Positions 45,904 to 59,100 of a stretch of 64,000 nt of DNA are shown one piece after another (the first letter of the stretch is position 1; each line of letters starts with the position of its first letter). The translations under genes and the position numbers were made by a program. The DNA lies in assembly GCF_932526225.1 (NCBI RefSeq), contig NC_064045.1, forward strand, positions 12,704,442 to 12,768,441, in the 5' to 3' direction. Origin of the DNA: Nematostella vectensis. Its lineage: Eukaryota; Cnidaria; Anthozoa; Actiniaria; Edwardsiidae. The notes beneath the pieces are model-generated. The model was not told where the DNA came from and searched no databases. It saw only the letters and a list, made by a program, of their open reading frames with translations.

Positions 45904-47416
45904 TTATCTCGCTGTCCTTTAAACCTTGGACACTGAAGCCAATCTTTGTATTTTCTAGGGAGGCAAACGCAATTTTCGTCCGTATTTCTTTGTAAATATC
46001 TTCTATACTCTGTGCTTAATACCCGAATCCCTTTATCGCTCTATTAAGACCTGCTCTTTGTTGGCGCTCAAGTAGCTTTTTATATCAAACCGAGAACTCA
46101 GTGAAGTGGACCCTTACAAGTCAAAGGACAACCATGATTTTTTTTATTTCAGGGATGGCAGAGTAGAGTCTTGCCTAGTAAAATGCTCACCTCTTGTTTT
46201 CAGTTTTTCCATGACGAATCATATACATCACAAAAAAACCATAAAGTTCAAATAGAATTGAACATCATGTGGAGTTTAGCGTCAACGCATGAGAAATCAT
46301 GCATGGTCTCCATTGAAACCCACGAATCCTGGATTTAAGACCTTTTATCCCTAGAAAGACTAAGACTTTTAAAGGGACTTTCATCCCATAGTGGACAGAC
46401 TAGTGTTTTGGGGGATAATCTCGTGTATTAGTAATGATGCAGTCTTGAGTGGATGTCGGAAGATTTGTCAATGACTGAACAATCTGTTGGCCATGATCAA
46501 TATCATCGAACACAAAAAACATCTTAACGCCGGCCATGGTATTGCTTAATTATTAGCAGAAATTTGCTTGAGTCATCTCTAGTTGTAATTGGCCGATGAA
46601 GACAAGGAGATCTCCGATAATAAGGGCCGTGCAGATGGGAGGGAGTGGTTAGAATTCACGGATCTTAGTCCCCTCAGTCACAATATACCAGTAATTATCG
46701 TGCATTTTTAACATTCCAAAAAAATGTGTTTTATTTCTACTAGCAACTTGCCTTCAGTGACTCGACAACTTCTTTTTAGCTATGATAGTTAAAAAAGAGC
46801 GACCCATTTCTAAGTATTTATGACTATGGATTGCCAAAAAAAAGACCAAGCTTGGATTTTTTTAATCGAAACGTCATTTTGTAAGTGTCAGTGTCTAAGA
46901 GCTTGCCGACAATAGCCAATATCTAAAGAGAACGTGATGTTGATGTTTTGCTGTTTGGCCGTACTAACCTCTCACCATGGCCTGGTGGCGGACGCCTAAG
47001 AGCATAGCGAAGTGTCAGGTGTCATCGAGTAGCTACGTAACAATGCGCGCACTAGCGTGACACTAGCGTGACACTAGCGTGACCACCTTAAGATGTGAAA
47101 GCCAACCAGTGTGGCAAAGATACTCTAAGCTTATGTAAAACTGCGATTCTCGCGTGTTGAAAAGTTGACATAACCGTACACCTCGAACTACCATATTTTG
47201 CCGGTCTCAGGAACTAGTTCAAATGAATTTCACGCGGGAAAAGCGATTTCTATTCAAGGGTTCAGTCTTACATCGTTTTTAAGATAAGAAACACACAACA
47301 CACATCATTCATGAAAACAATTTAAATAGTAAAATATGAATGTAAAAGTTGAATGCAGGCTAAAACAGGTCAACCCAAACAACAAGATCATTCAATTTCT
47401 ACTCGTTTTCTTTTAG

Positions 47417-48856
47417 ACACTCTTCGAGCTCGAACGGTACCTCAACACTGGTACAACGCAAAATGACGTCACATCCCAGCCCGCAAAGACTATTGGGAGC
47501 GTGGCGCCACTCGACAGCGCACGCGCAGTGACGACATCGAGCGACTGTCTGTACTCGATGAGCAACGCTGCCCAGAAGAGCTTCCCGACTTCGAGTGAGC
47601 AATACTTCCGGTACCAGCCCAACGACGCATCACTTCCGGTCCGTTTTGACCAGCCATGCGGTCAATTTACGGAGGCTTTGAAGGACTTCAGCAAAAGAAG
47701 TATGTTCAAGCAAAATAGATTCGCAACAAATCAGATGGCATTTCCGGTAAAACAAAACCCTGTGGTGGAGCAGAGTGCATTCTGGGATAGCCCTGACTCG
47801 TGGGTTAACGTCTGTTCAAATGATAACGTTGGCTTTGGAGTAAGCTATGCAACGACTTCGTCATCTAATGCAACATTATTCCAGAAGGAAAGTTTCAATG
47901 TGGCAAACGCGCCCACAACAACTAGTCCTGGAACGGTACAAAAAAGTATAGGGCTTAGCACGGGTGGCCTGTGTCAGATAGGCATGGGTACGAGTAATTC
48001 AGCCATCGAGAGTTCCTCCGCAGATACATACTCACAGTATAAATTCGCCATGACTCAATTTGAAGAAAATCCCATTGCGCCTTACGGACAGGCATTCGGA
48101 CTAACCAAACAGCTTGAAATAAACACTTACAAAAACACCACGAACGATTTATCAAAGGAAACCGAAAATCGTGAGCTGTTCGACATGGACACTGGGAAAA
48201 AAACTTCACAAACTCAAATGATAGAGGGTGTTAACTATCTAGGCAATGATCCCGAACCTACGGACATAATGGAAACAATTAATGGCCCTAGTCAGGTGTT
48301 AGATGGTACTAATCACGTGCTAAGGGAGTCTGATCACGTGCTTAGAGATTCCAAACACGTGCTAAGGGAGTCTAATCACGTGCAAGTTGATTCATATCAC
48401 GTGGCAGGTGATCCTTATTACACTGATCGCCGAGGGTCAGACTTGAGTGAATCCAGTTTCGCGAGTCCTGCCAGCAGTAAAGGCTCAAGCGCTAGTGACT
48501 CGGACAGCGATAATTCTTCCCGCATTCGCGCTCATTCGCCCGAGTATCTAGATTCAAACCTACAAGGAGATGTTGCGGGAAACACTCGTGATTTCGGTTG
48601 TTACACAAAACTTTCCAAACCCCCTCAAATCACGCCACAAAAACGCTTGCCAAATGCGGATAAACCATTCTACTGTCCATGGCGGAACTGCGGCTGGAAA
48701 TTTCGCAGATCGGACGAATTGAAGCGACATTATAGACGCCATACTGGGGAAAAACCTTACGCATGCCCACTGTGCGGAAGGGCGTTCAGTCGATCTGATC
48801 ATAGAGCGTCCCACATGCGTAAGCTCCATCCGAACTGTCTAACGCCGGCGAACTAA
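47417..48856 (+). CDS. KLF-type zinc-finger transcription factor, long last exon, copy 2
   Basis: Same acceptor and same 479-codon open frame as copy 1. Changes against copy 1 include Thr to Ile in KSTGL, Glu to Lys in DTGKETS, Cys to Tyr in the last HV repeat and Leu to Arg in SSLIRAHS. Several changes are synonymous and none touches the zinc fingers. All five in-frame CACGTG hexamers are kept. As in copy 1, no ATG-bearing first exon was recognised in the unit, so whether it is transcribed is open. Confidence 0.8.
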   Translation, partial: TLFELERYLNTGTTQNDVTSQPAKTIGSVAPLDSARAVTTSSDCLYSMSNAAQKSFPTSSEQYFRYQPNDASLPVRFDQPCGQFTEALKDFSKRSMFKQNRFATNQMAFPVKQNPVVEQSAFWDSPDSWVNVCSNDNVGFGVSYATTSSSNATLFQKESFNVANAPTTTSPGTVQKSIGLSTGGLCQIGMGTSNSAIESSSADTYSQYKFAMTQFEENPIAPYGQAFGLTKQLEINTYKNTTNDLSKETENRELFDMDTGKKTSQTQMIEGVNYLGNDPEPTDIMETINGPSQVLDGTNHVLRESDHVLRDSKHVLRESNHVQVDSYHVAGDPYYTDRRGSDLSESSFASPASSKGSSASDSDSDNSSRIRAHSPEYLDSNLQGDVAGNTRDFGCYTKLSKPPQITPQKRLPNADKPFYCPWRNCGWKFRRSDELKRHYRRHTGEKPYACPLCGRAFSRSDHRASHMRKLHPNCLTPAN

Positions 48857-49433
48857 TCTTCGTTTATGACAGTCGTGTTTATAGTGCGTAGCGCGCGCTA
48901 CTCTGGCAATCTTGGGAGCTCTAGGAAGTTAACTAGTTAGCATGCACGTCAATCAGAGTTATGATTCCCAAATGCTAATTAGCTAGTTTTCTAAAACTTT
49001 GTCTTGGTTACCATGGTAGCGCTAGTCGTCGTCAAGAGTAAATTTACATCTTAAAGTCGAATCAAATATAGGTGATTTGGGAACTGTGCGACCTTACGGT
49101 TTTGCTTGGACTTCTATTACTAGATAAAACGTTTGACGGATCTCTGAGTGCAGATCCTTATGGTGGCTACGGGGTCTTACTCTTCCTTTGAACAGATACT
49201 ACTCGTAAAGAAGATTTAACATAAAATGTTAAAACATTGGCCACCATAATGTTGTTTAAAATTAAAGAACAAAACAAAATTCAAACGATGTTCTTTTCCT
49301 AGTTGTTACTATAACCTCCATTAAGCGACCTCGTTTACGCGGCTCTTTTACCGTAATATTGGCCCGCCGCACCACTTTCCAGTCCATAAAGCCAAGGAGT
49401 GGTGTGGGTCATATGAAATATACTGTTTGCTAA

Positions 49434-51986
49434 TGCCTAGTGCACACTATTGACATAAAGACATAACAACATAGGCGCACGCACTCTTTTAAGCTCGACA
49501 TAACGACATGGACATAATGACATTAAACGATCTCGTCACCTCCTGGGCACCTAGGGTAAAGTACGTGGATGATCTGACTGTCGTTGAGATTGTACAAAAG
49601 AACTCTCCTTCTGTATTAGATTATATTGTAAACGATATACACCAGTTTGCTATAAAGAACAACATGTGTTCAAATCCGTCCAAATGTAAGATCATGGACA
49701 TTGATTTTTTGCAATACCGTGCTTGTACGTGGAGCCCAATCTATGTCGGAGGTACCACGCTAGAATGTGTCAAGTCGTTCAAACTTCTCGGTATCCACAT
49801 CTCTAGCTACCTCACATGGGATGTCCACTGTGACCACGTTTGCAAAAAGTCAAATCGTAGGCTATATGCCCTGCATGCGCTTACTTAAAAAGTGCGGCGT
49901 TAAAGAACTGGACTTAGTCACTGTTTATTGCTCTCTAATACGATCAGTCATAGAGTACGGTGCCGCGGTGTACGCTGGCCTGCCTGCGTTTCTTTCAGAT
50001 GGTCTAGAGCGTATCCAGAAACGAGCGCTTAGAATAATCTTCCCATCCAATAGTTACAATGATGCCCTGGAGGAAGCCGGTCTTGTCTCGCTTAAAAATA
50101 GACGATTTAATTGCTTTGTCAACAGTTCATGAGATCCCTGTGTAAGGAAAACCCTTTACATTGCCTAGCCACTAGTAGATCGGTCAAGGGAGTCAACCAG
50201 TACAATCTAAGAAGATCTGCTCCCATGAAACCGAAAATAAGCAACACTAATCGCTTGTCCAATTTTGTTACTGTTTAGTATCTTGATAATGTAATGTCCT
50301 AATGTTGTAATCGCTTAGCTTGTGTGTGCTAATTACCTGTAATTCAGTTTCTAACTACGAGGGGTATTTAATAAATAAATCTATCTATCAAATCTATCTA
50401 TCTATCTTTTACAGTGTAAATTTCTACCAAATGCTATCATACAGCAGTGTAGAGAGCATACACTAGCATACACATAAACTACATAGAAAGAGATATAATC
50501 CACAGCAAAGCACTGTCATAGAAAATTTGTTTGAAAATTGTTATAAGTGATAGCACATTTGGGGGGGGGGATCAAAACAGTTTTTAGGATATAGCAATTT
50601 TCAAACAAATAATCTGGAATGTCAAAAGTTATATTTAGTCCACCAAGTTGTTTTCCAACAGCTACTCTTGTGAGACAATGAGCTGGCCCTGTATTTCTGG
50701 TGCTGTTTAAATTACTCCTTCTGGAAAGACTACGCCTATCTGGTTAACTTCTAGAGAACCATGGATGTAACAAGGGGGGCTATGACCAAACATTCCTTTG
50801 GGTGTATTTGCTTTGAAATTTAAAAAAATATAGAAACAGATGTGACGACAGATATATAGACACGAATGGGAGCTGCTTCTTCCTTTCTTGGAACTCCGGT
50901 CTCTCACTGGAGACCTTGCTACCTTCTAACTATAAGGGTTTGTAATAAAATCTGAATACTAAGCAAAAAATGTTTTAAGATATTAGCATATTCATGGCGA
51001 ATTTTAGAGCATCACTTAGGAAGAGCAGCATTGGGGGAACAATAATAATGAGAAATATTACAAAAAAACAAAAACTCTTTTTTTTTAATTTAGTAGCAGT
51101 AAGTATTGTAATAAATAAGTACTTACATATCATTGTTTAATTCATTGTTCCAAATTGTTCCAATAAACCCGCGATTATTAGCCACAATTTATTTTGGGTC
51201 TCAACAGCATTCCCTTGTTGACAATATCAGCCGTTTTCCCACCAAAATACAAAATGCACATAAGAAATAAATGTAATTAACTTTACTTCATTCCTGAGTG
51301 TATGAAGCTAAATCACCTCAAATTTTGGCCTTGAAGAAAGCTCCCGAACACTTGTTTCTTTCTCTACGGCCCTACGGGTCGGGTCTTCGACTAATCGTAT
51401 CATGAATCGACGAAGGAAATACGCAGTAAAAATTCAAATTGACACGAATTTCTACAATAGCATTATAGATAGAAAAGCTTTGATTGCATTTGCAATAATA
51501 TAATTGCCAAAGTTACCTTTTTTACCTGCACAAATATAAGCTAATGCTCGGATGAAATCTCAAATCCAACACGGCGCGTCTCCTGTCTTGAAGTGAATTA
51601 GCGATGACCTTATAAGGGCAGAAGGGACGTACTTTATATAAGCTCAGCCATAGCGTAATGACAAATGGGGACACACAATAGATGGTACACGAAGTGGCAC
51701 AGAGGCTCATGGGGTATTGCACAATATGGCAGATTTCCCGGGACCACGGAAAAAAACAGTTGCATTTTATAACTGGGCTACCACAGGTATCCCAGTAAAA
51801 ACATGTTTTTTTCCCTTATGTCGTTATGTTAATGTCGTTATGTTGGGCTTATGTCAGAATGTCGAACCTTTCACAATTGAACCTATGAACATAAGAGTGC
51901 ACGCGCCTATGTGTGCACCAGGTATAAATTATCATGTGATTTCGCATATGTCATTATGTCGTTATGTCACTAGTGTGCACCAGGCA
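49434..51986. mobile_element. Harbinger-like transposon, unit 2, with internally deleted LINE
   Basis: The same TIRs and TAA flanks as in unit 1, with one mismatch in the left TIR (CACTATTGAC). The interior is reduced to 2.55 kb. Confidence 0.7.
49526..50407 (+). mobile_element. LINE 3' remnant, unit 2
   Basis: The sequence jumps from the transposon's gacatggacataatgacatt straight into RT motif B/C coding (NDLVTSWAPRVKYVDDLTVV). It runs to the same TCTA tail. The 2A region and the RT fingers and palm A are gone. An insertion (ctgcatgcgctt) shifts frame near 49873. Near the end it keeps ALEEAGLVSLKNRRFNCFVN, where units 1 and 3 have a deletion. Confidence 0.85.
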
Positions 51987-52271
51987 TAAGTCATCGTGTG
52001 ATTTTGCCTATGTTTACGGTTCTTTTTTGGCTGCGTTGCGGCTTGATTGCATAGAGTAGGCAAATAAAAAGAACTCGACTTATTATTTTCCTTGCACAGT
52101 TGTCATGCTTTATCTATATTCTTTTATTTTAACTGCGCAAGAGTCCATTTTAAAACGACACGAGGTTGTTCAAGTTTACGTGTGAACCCTGAAGAGTTTC
52201 ACTTCGTGACGCTTCTTGCGAGGGGAGCTTTCTTAACGAATGCACTGGGTTATTTTCACTGAACTTAACAG

Positions 52272-52700
52272 GTATTGTTGGAGGCGAGTACTATAACCAC
52301 CCTGGCGGTGCCTCCCTGTACGTCTGCATACCATAGACCGCTCCTCAACACCTCAAATACACGAGTGGCGTCCGGGCTACACGCCTACATGTACGGCACA
52401 GAATACCAGGGTATCAACCCCATACTTACGCGAACATGTTCGCTGAACGGCCACGACGTGCCATGCGCAGTGTGCTACGTCCCATCACGTGGTAGCAAGA
52501 TGATGGTCCCTGCTCAGTACACGTGTCCCGCGGGATCGACACGCGAGTATTACGGGTGCTTGATGACGGCGTACCATGGTCACAAGCACTCGTCCCAGTT
52601 TGTGTGTGTTGACCGAGATGCCGAGTACAGATACGGCATTCAACGAAGTTCTAGCTCTATCTCGAACTCCCCACTTACTCGATCTCAACTGCACGAGTGA
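52272..52700 (+). pseudogene. Short-chain collagen C4-like domain exon, frameshifted, unit 2
   Basis: Almost identical to the unit 1 copy, with the same CCATAG frameshift and the same truncated end. Confidence 0.7.
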
Positions 52701-54244
52701 TTATCTCGCTGTCCTTTAAACCTTGGACACTGAAGCCAATCTTTGTATTTTCTAGGGAGGCAAACGCAATTCTCGTCCGTATTTCTTTGTAAATATCTTC
52801 TATACTCTGTGCTTAATACCCGAATTCCCTTATCGCTCTATTAAGACCTGCTCTTTGTTGGCGCTCAAGTAGCTTTTTATATCAAACCGAGAACTCAGTG
52901 AAGTGGACCCTTACAAGTCAAAGGACAACCATGATTTTCTTTCATTTCAGGGATGGCAGAGTAGAGTCTTGCCTAGTAAAATGGTCACCTCTTGTTTTTT
53001 AGTTTTTCCATGACGAATCAATTACATCACAAAAAAACCATAAAGTTTAAATAGAATTGAACATCATGTGGAGTTTAGCGTCAACGCATGAGAAATCATG
53101 CATGGTCTCTATTGAAACCCACGAATCCTGGATTTAAGACCTTTTATCCCTAGAAAGACTAAGACTTTTAAAGGGACTTTCATCCCCTAGTGGACAGACT
53201 AGTGTTTTGGGGGATAATCTCGTGCATGTATTAGTAATGATGCAGTGTGGAGTGGATGTCGGAAGATTTGTCAGATGGCTGAACAATCTGTCGGCCATGA
53301 TCAATATCATCGAACACAAAAAAACATCTTAACGCCGGCCATGGCATTGCGGAATTATTAGCAGAAATTTGCTTGAGTCATCTCTAGTTGTAATTGGCTG
53401 ATGAAGACAAGGAGATCTCCGCAGATGGGAGGGAGTGGTTAGAATTCACGGATCTTAGTCCCATCAGTCCCAATATACCAGTAATTATCGTGCATTTTTA
53501 ACATTCCAAAAAAATGTGTTATATTTCTACTAGCGAGTTTTATTTCTACTGCCTTCAGTGACTCGACAACTTCTTTTTAGCTATGATAGTTAAAAAAGAG
53601 CGACCGATTTCTATGTATTTATGACTATGGATTGCCAAAAAAAAGACCAAGCTTGGATTTTTTTAATCGAAATGTCATTTTGTAAGTGTCAGTGTCTAAG
53701 AGCTTGCCGACAATAGCCAATATCTAAAGAGAACGTGATGTTGATGTTTTGCTGTTTGGCCGTACTAACCTCTCACCATTGCCTGGTGGCGGACGCCTAA
53801 GAGCATAGCGAAGTGTCAGGTGTCATCAGCTACGTAACAATGCGCGCACTAGCGTGACACTAGCGTGACACTAGCGGGACACTAGCGTGACCACCTTAAG
53901 ATGTGAAAGCCAACCAGTGTGGCAAAGATACTCTAAGCTAATGTAAAACTACGATTCTCGCGTGTTAACTTTTTTAAAACTGTGTATGTGTGGCCACGGT
54001 AGCACCTCGAACTACAATATTTTGCCGATGCCTAAGGAACTTGTTCTAATAAATTTCACGCGGTAAAAGCGATTTCTATTCAAGGGTTCAGTCTAACATC
54101 GTTTTTAAGATAAGAAACACACAACACACATCATTCATGAAAACAATTTAAATTAATGTAAAATATGAATGTAAAAGTTGAATGCAGGCTAAAACAGGTC
54201 AACCCAAACAACAAGATCATTCAATTTCTACTCGTTTTTTTTAG

Positions 54245-55615
54245 ACACTCTTCGAGCTCGAACGGTACCTCAACACTGGTACAACGCAAAATGACGTCAC
54301 ATCCCAGCCCGCAAAGACTATTGGGAGCGTGGCGCCACTCGACAGCGCACGCGCAGTGACGACATCGAGCGACTGTCTGTACTCGATGAGCAACGCTGCC
54401 CAGAAGAGCTTCCCGACTTCGAGTGAGCAATACTTCCGGTACCAGCCCAACGACGCTTCACTTCCGGTCCGTTTTGACCAGCCTTGCGGTCAATTTACGG
54501 AGGCTTTCAAGGACTTCAGCAAAAGAAGTATGTTCAAGCAAAATAGACTCGCAACAAATCAGATGGCATTTCCGGTAAAACAAAACCCTGTGGTGGAGCA
54601 GAGTGCATTCTGGGATAGCCCTGACTCGTGGGTTAACGTATGTTCAAATGATAACGTTGGCTTTGGAGTAAGCTATGCAACGACTTCGTCATCTAATGCA
54701 ACATTTTTCCAGAAGGAAAGTTTCAATGTGGCAAACGCGCCCACAACAACTAGTCCTGGAACGGTACAAAAAAGTATAGGGCTTAGCACGGGTGGCCTGT
54801 GTCAGATAGGCACTCAATTTGAAGAAAATCCCATTGCGCCTTACGGACAGGCATTCGGACTAACCAAACAGCTTGAAATAAACACTTACAAAAACACCAC
54901 GAACGATTTATCAAAGGAAACCGAAAATCGTGAGCTGTTCGACAGGGACACTGGGAAAAAAACTTCACAAACTCAAATGATAGAGGGTGTTAACTATCTA
55001 GGCAATGATCCCGAACCTACGGACATAATGGAAACAATTAATGGCCCTAGTCAGGTGTTAGATGGTACTAATCACGTGCTAAGGGAGTCTGATCACGTGC
55101 TTAGAGATTCCAAACACGTGCTAAGGGAGTCCAATCACGTGCAAGTTGATTCATGTCACGAAGCAGGTGATCCTTATTACACTGATCGCCGAGGGTCAGA
55201 CTTGAGTGAATCCAGTTTCGCGAGTCCTGCCAGCAGTAAAGGCTCAAGCGCTAGTGACTCGGACAGCGATAATTCTTCCCTCATTCGCGCTCATTCGCCC
55301 GAGTATCTAGATTCAAACTTACAAGGAGATGTTGCGGGAAACACTCGTGATTTCGGGTGTTACACAAAACTTTCCAAACCACCTCAAATCACGCCACAAA
55401 AACGCTTGCCAAATGCGGATAAACCATTCTACTGTCCATGGCGGAACTGCGGCTGGAAATTTCGCAGATCGGACGAATTGAAGCGACATTATAGACGCCA
55501 TACTGGGGAAAAACCTTACGCATGCCCACTGTGCGGAAGGGCGTTCAGTCGATCTGATCATAGAGCGTCCCACATGCGTAAGCTCCATCCGAACTGTCTA
55601 ACGCCGGCGAACTAA
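54245..55615 (+). CDS. KLF-type zinc-finger transcription factor, long last exon, copy 3 (69-bp in-frame deletion)
   Basis: An open frame of 456 codons with the same acceptor position, here a pure T-run. Compared with copies 1 and 2, 23 residues between GLCQIG and TQFEENP are missing, removed as exactly 69 bp so the frame is kept. The fifth CACGTG hexamer is changed to CACGAA. The finger region is unchanged. Retaining the frame despite a deletion suggests either recent origin or constraint. Confidence 0.8.
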   Translation, partial: TLFELERYLNTGTTQNDVTSQPAKTIGSVAPLDSARAVTTSSDCLYSMSNAAQKSFPTSSEQYFRYQPNDASLPVRFDQPCGQFTEAFKDFSKRSMFKQNRLATNQMAFPVKQNPVVEQSAFWDSPDSWVNVCSNDNVGFGVSYATTSSSNATFFQKESFNVANAPTTTSPGTVQKSIGLSTGGLCQIGTQFEENPIAPYGQAFGLTKQLEINTYKNTTNDLSKETENRELFDRDTGKKTSQTQMIEGVNYLGNDPEPTDIMETINGPSQVLDGTNHVLRESDHVLRDSKHVLRESNHVQVDSCHEAGDPYYTDRRGSDLSESSFASPASSKGSSASDSDSDNSSLIRAHSPEYLDSNLQGDVAGNTRDFGCYTKLSKPPQITPQKRLPNADKPFYCPWRNCGWKFRRSDELKRHYRRHTGEKPYACPLCGRAFSRSDHRASHMRKLHPNCLTPAN

Positions 55616-56114
55616 TCTTCGTTTATGACACTCGTGTTTATTTTGCGTAGCGCGCGCTACTCTGGCAATCTTGGGAGCTCTAGGAAGTTAACTAGTTAGC
55701 ATGCTTGTCAATCAGAGTTATGATTCCCAAGTGCTAATTAGCTAGTTTTCTAAAACTTTGTCTTGGTTACCATGGTAGCGCTAGTCGTCGTCAAGAGTAA
55801 ATTTACATCATAAAGTCGAATCAAATATAGGTGATTTGGGAACTGTGCGACCTTACAGTTTTGCTTGGACTTCTATTACTAGATAAAACGTTTGACGGAT
55901 CTCTGAGTGTTAAAACATTGGCCACCATAATGTTGTTTAAAATTAAAGAACAAAACAAAATTCAAACGATTTTTTTTCCCTAGTTGTTACTATAACCTCC
56001 ATTAAGCGACCTCGTTTACGCGGCTCTTTTACCGTAATATTGGCCCGCCGCACCACTTTCCAGTCCATAAAGCCAAGGAGTGGTGTGGGTCATATGAAAT
56101 ATACTGTTTGCTAA

Positions 56115-59100
56115 TGCCTAGTGCACACTAGTGACAACGACATAACAACATAGGCGCGCGCACTCTTTTAAGCCCAACATAACGACCTGGACATAATGAC
56201 ATTAAAGAAACAAGACCCTGCGCGCAGGGTTGACTGGGATACCTGATGGGTTACCTGTTTATATGTATGACAATATTTTTGGCCATAATAATACCGCCTG
56301 GATATACTAAAAACATTTGGTAAAATCTTGAGTTATATCATAAATGCCATATCATAACACTGATTGGGGCAAGAATGGTAAGAAGCACCAACTCTCCAGG
56401 TTTGATTGGGGGGGGGGGGGGGGACTCACCATGAAAGTCGACATGACTGATTGTCTCCTTGACGTTACTGCGCAGGCGCTGAATATGGCGGCCACGTTTT
56501 TGCTTGCTCTGCGATTATTATATCTAGTGGTTTTCAGCAACCTTACTACCCAACCTAATAATGGAATCTCACCCTATCTGAGGCTCCCTCGTCGACAAGA
56601 CTACAAATCTTCGAGCTATCATGTATATTTACAGAGAGAATTCACTCTCTTAGGCGGTCAAGCTCTAGTACCTAAACATCGATCTCTCACACCATCTGGA
56701 CATTCCAGGTCGAAGATCCCTATAGAAAAATGGTCTAAGCATGGCTTTACATCTTTGGTAGTACCGGGGCATGATCCACCGACCGACATTACCGTTTTTG
56801 TTGATGTCTCTTCTAACCCCGGTCCCGATCAACTGGACCCTAGGAGTACATCTTTGGCGGGAAATTTGCATATTCGCCAAACCAACCATTCCAGCACAAC
56901 ACCACTCTCTTATTCAAGAAGTCAACTTAAGCGACTACGTGGATTTTCAGACAGAAACGTACTGACCTCCGAGCTTATCAACACCCTGAAATCGAACAAT
57001 CTCTTCCGCTTCCGTGGCAAAAAGGCCGGTAAGAGATCAAAAAGTAGTAAATTTTCGCTATCGTCCGAATCCTCTTGTTTTGCTCAATATGCAAATGTCA
57101 CATCCGAAACGGGAAGAAACGCCCCACGCCTGGCTGACCGCGTACAAATCAACTGGCGTCCCCCATACAACTTCCTAAGCTCGGGTCCAGCGACCATGTC
57201 TGTGTTTTGATAAGACCGCATATAGACTCAACCAAGGCCATAAAAAAAAGTCGGTCACAAAGCGCGACACTAGAGACAGCGCGCTGGTTGCTTTTGATCG
57301 TTGGATCACAAGTTTTAGCTGGGACTATCTTTTCACGCTAGAATCTTGCCAGCAGAAGTAGGATTTCATCTATAAAACACTATCTGTCGCTATAAACACA
57401 TTCCTTCCCTCTAAGGTGTGTCCTATCCATGGAAACGACAAGCCGTGGCTGTCCTCTGCCATCAAAGCTATGATTTCTAAGAGACAAAAATGCTTGGCGC
57501 TGTTCGGAAAAGATTCTCAGCAGTTCCGTTACTGACGTAACAAAGTCCAAGTGCATATTAAGGACTGCAAACAAAGATTCTACAACGCCAAGGTCGCAAC
57601 ACTTAAGCAGTCCAACCCTGGAAGGTGGTGGAGGGAGGTCAAGTCACTGTCAATGGTTAAACCAGTTAATTGACGGGACTAACATTGTCACCATCCAACA
57701 GTTATGTGAAAATATTAACATCTTTGTCACAGGGCTTACGTCTGAGTTCGCCCCCTTGTCTACTAACGACGTCGACGCGATATCTGTCACTGAGATTCCC
57801 GACGATCTATTTGTTACCCCGCGGGAAGCTACTGCAGCACTACGTTCCATCAAGCTAAGGAAGGCTCTTGGCCCGGACGGGATCCCCAACAAGGTGTGGT
57901 CCCTATTTGCTTTCAAACTTGTACCTGTTGTCGCCGAGTTGTATAACTCTTCCCTCCGTCAAGGTCGCTTACCCTGGCTCTTGAAATGCGCAGCTGTCAA
58001 CCCTATTCCTAAAGAGCGTCCTGCCTCAGTCATTGAAAACCATATTCGCCCAATCTCCTTGACTTGTCAAATAGCTAAAATATTGGAACGGTTTACCTTC
58101 GTGCGGCTCCTTCCGCGCATCCTAGTTAAACTGGATCCCAAACAGTTTGCGGTCGGAGGAAAGTCCACATCACAAGCCGTCTGTTACATTTTATACCTTG
58201 TTCTTGACGTCCTTGACAAAGGAGACTGTGCGGCAAGGTTGTTTTTTGCCGATTTTCGCAAAGGGTTCGACTTAATTGACCATCACATCCTCTTGCGTAA
58301 ATTAGGCGAATTCGATATCCACCAGTCTTTGCTTAGATGGGTGGCGGAATTCCTTCACGGTAGAACTCAGTTAGTGAAAATCGGGTCAGCGGCTTCATCA
58401 ACACTTGCGCTAAATGGAGGAATACCACAGGGTACCCGGCTCGGCCCAATCCTCTTTGCCGTGATGGTGAACGATCTCGTCACCTCCTGGGCACCTAGGG
58501 TAAAGTACGTGGATGATCTGACTGTCGTCCAGATTGTACCAAGAAACTCTCCTTCTGTATTAGATTATATTGTAAACGATATACACCAGTTTGCTATAAA
58601 GAACAACATGTGTCTAAATCCGTCCAAATGTAAGATCATGGACATTGATTTTTTGCAATACCGTGCTTGTACGTGGCGCCCAATCTATGTCGGAGGTACC
58701 ACGCTAGAATGTGTTAAGTCGTTCAAACTTCTCGGTATCCACATCTCTAGCGACCTCACATGGGATGTCCACTGTGACCACGTTTGCAAAAAGTCAAATC
58801 TTAGGCTATATGCCCTGCGCTTACTTAAAAAGTGCGGCGTTAAAGAATTGGACTTAGTCACTGTTTATTGCTCTCTAATACGATCAGTCATAGAGTACGG
58901 TGCCGCGGTGTACGCTGGCCTGCCTGCGTTTCTTTCAGATGGTCTAGAGCGTATCCAGAAACGAGCGCTTAGAATAATCTTCCCATCCAATAGTTACAAT
59001 GATGCCCTGGTCTTGTCTCGCTTAAAAATGGACGATTTATGCTTTGTCAACAATTCATGAGTTCCCTGTGTAAGGAAAACCCTTTACATTGCCTAGCCAC

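Larger units (their letters stand above)
45864..52660 (+). repeat. Tandem amplification unit 2 (about 6.80 kb)
   Basis: Collinear with unit 1 but about 2.4 kb shorter, mainly because the 5' two thirds of the LINE are deleted. Flanking sequence and the KLF exon are close to unit 1 at single-base level. Confidence 0.9.

Noticed and set aside
53395-53425. CTGATGAAG in amplification unit 3 as a ribozyme core
   Set aside because: No stem II plus GAAA follows, and other units read CCGATGA.
54221-54450. Minus-strand frames opposite each KLF exon start, repeated in all units
   Set aside because: They are antisense shadows conserved only because the units are near-identical.
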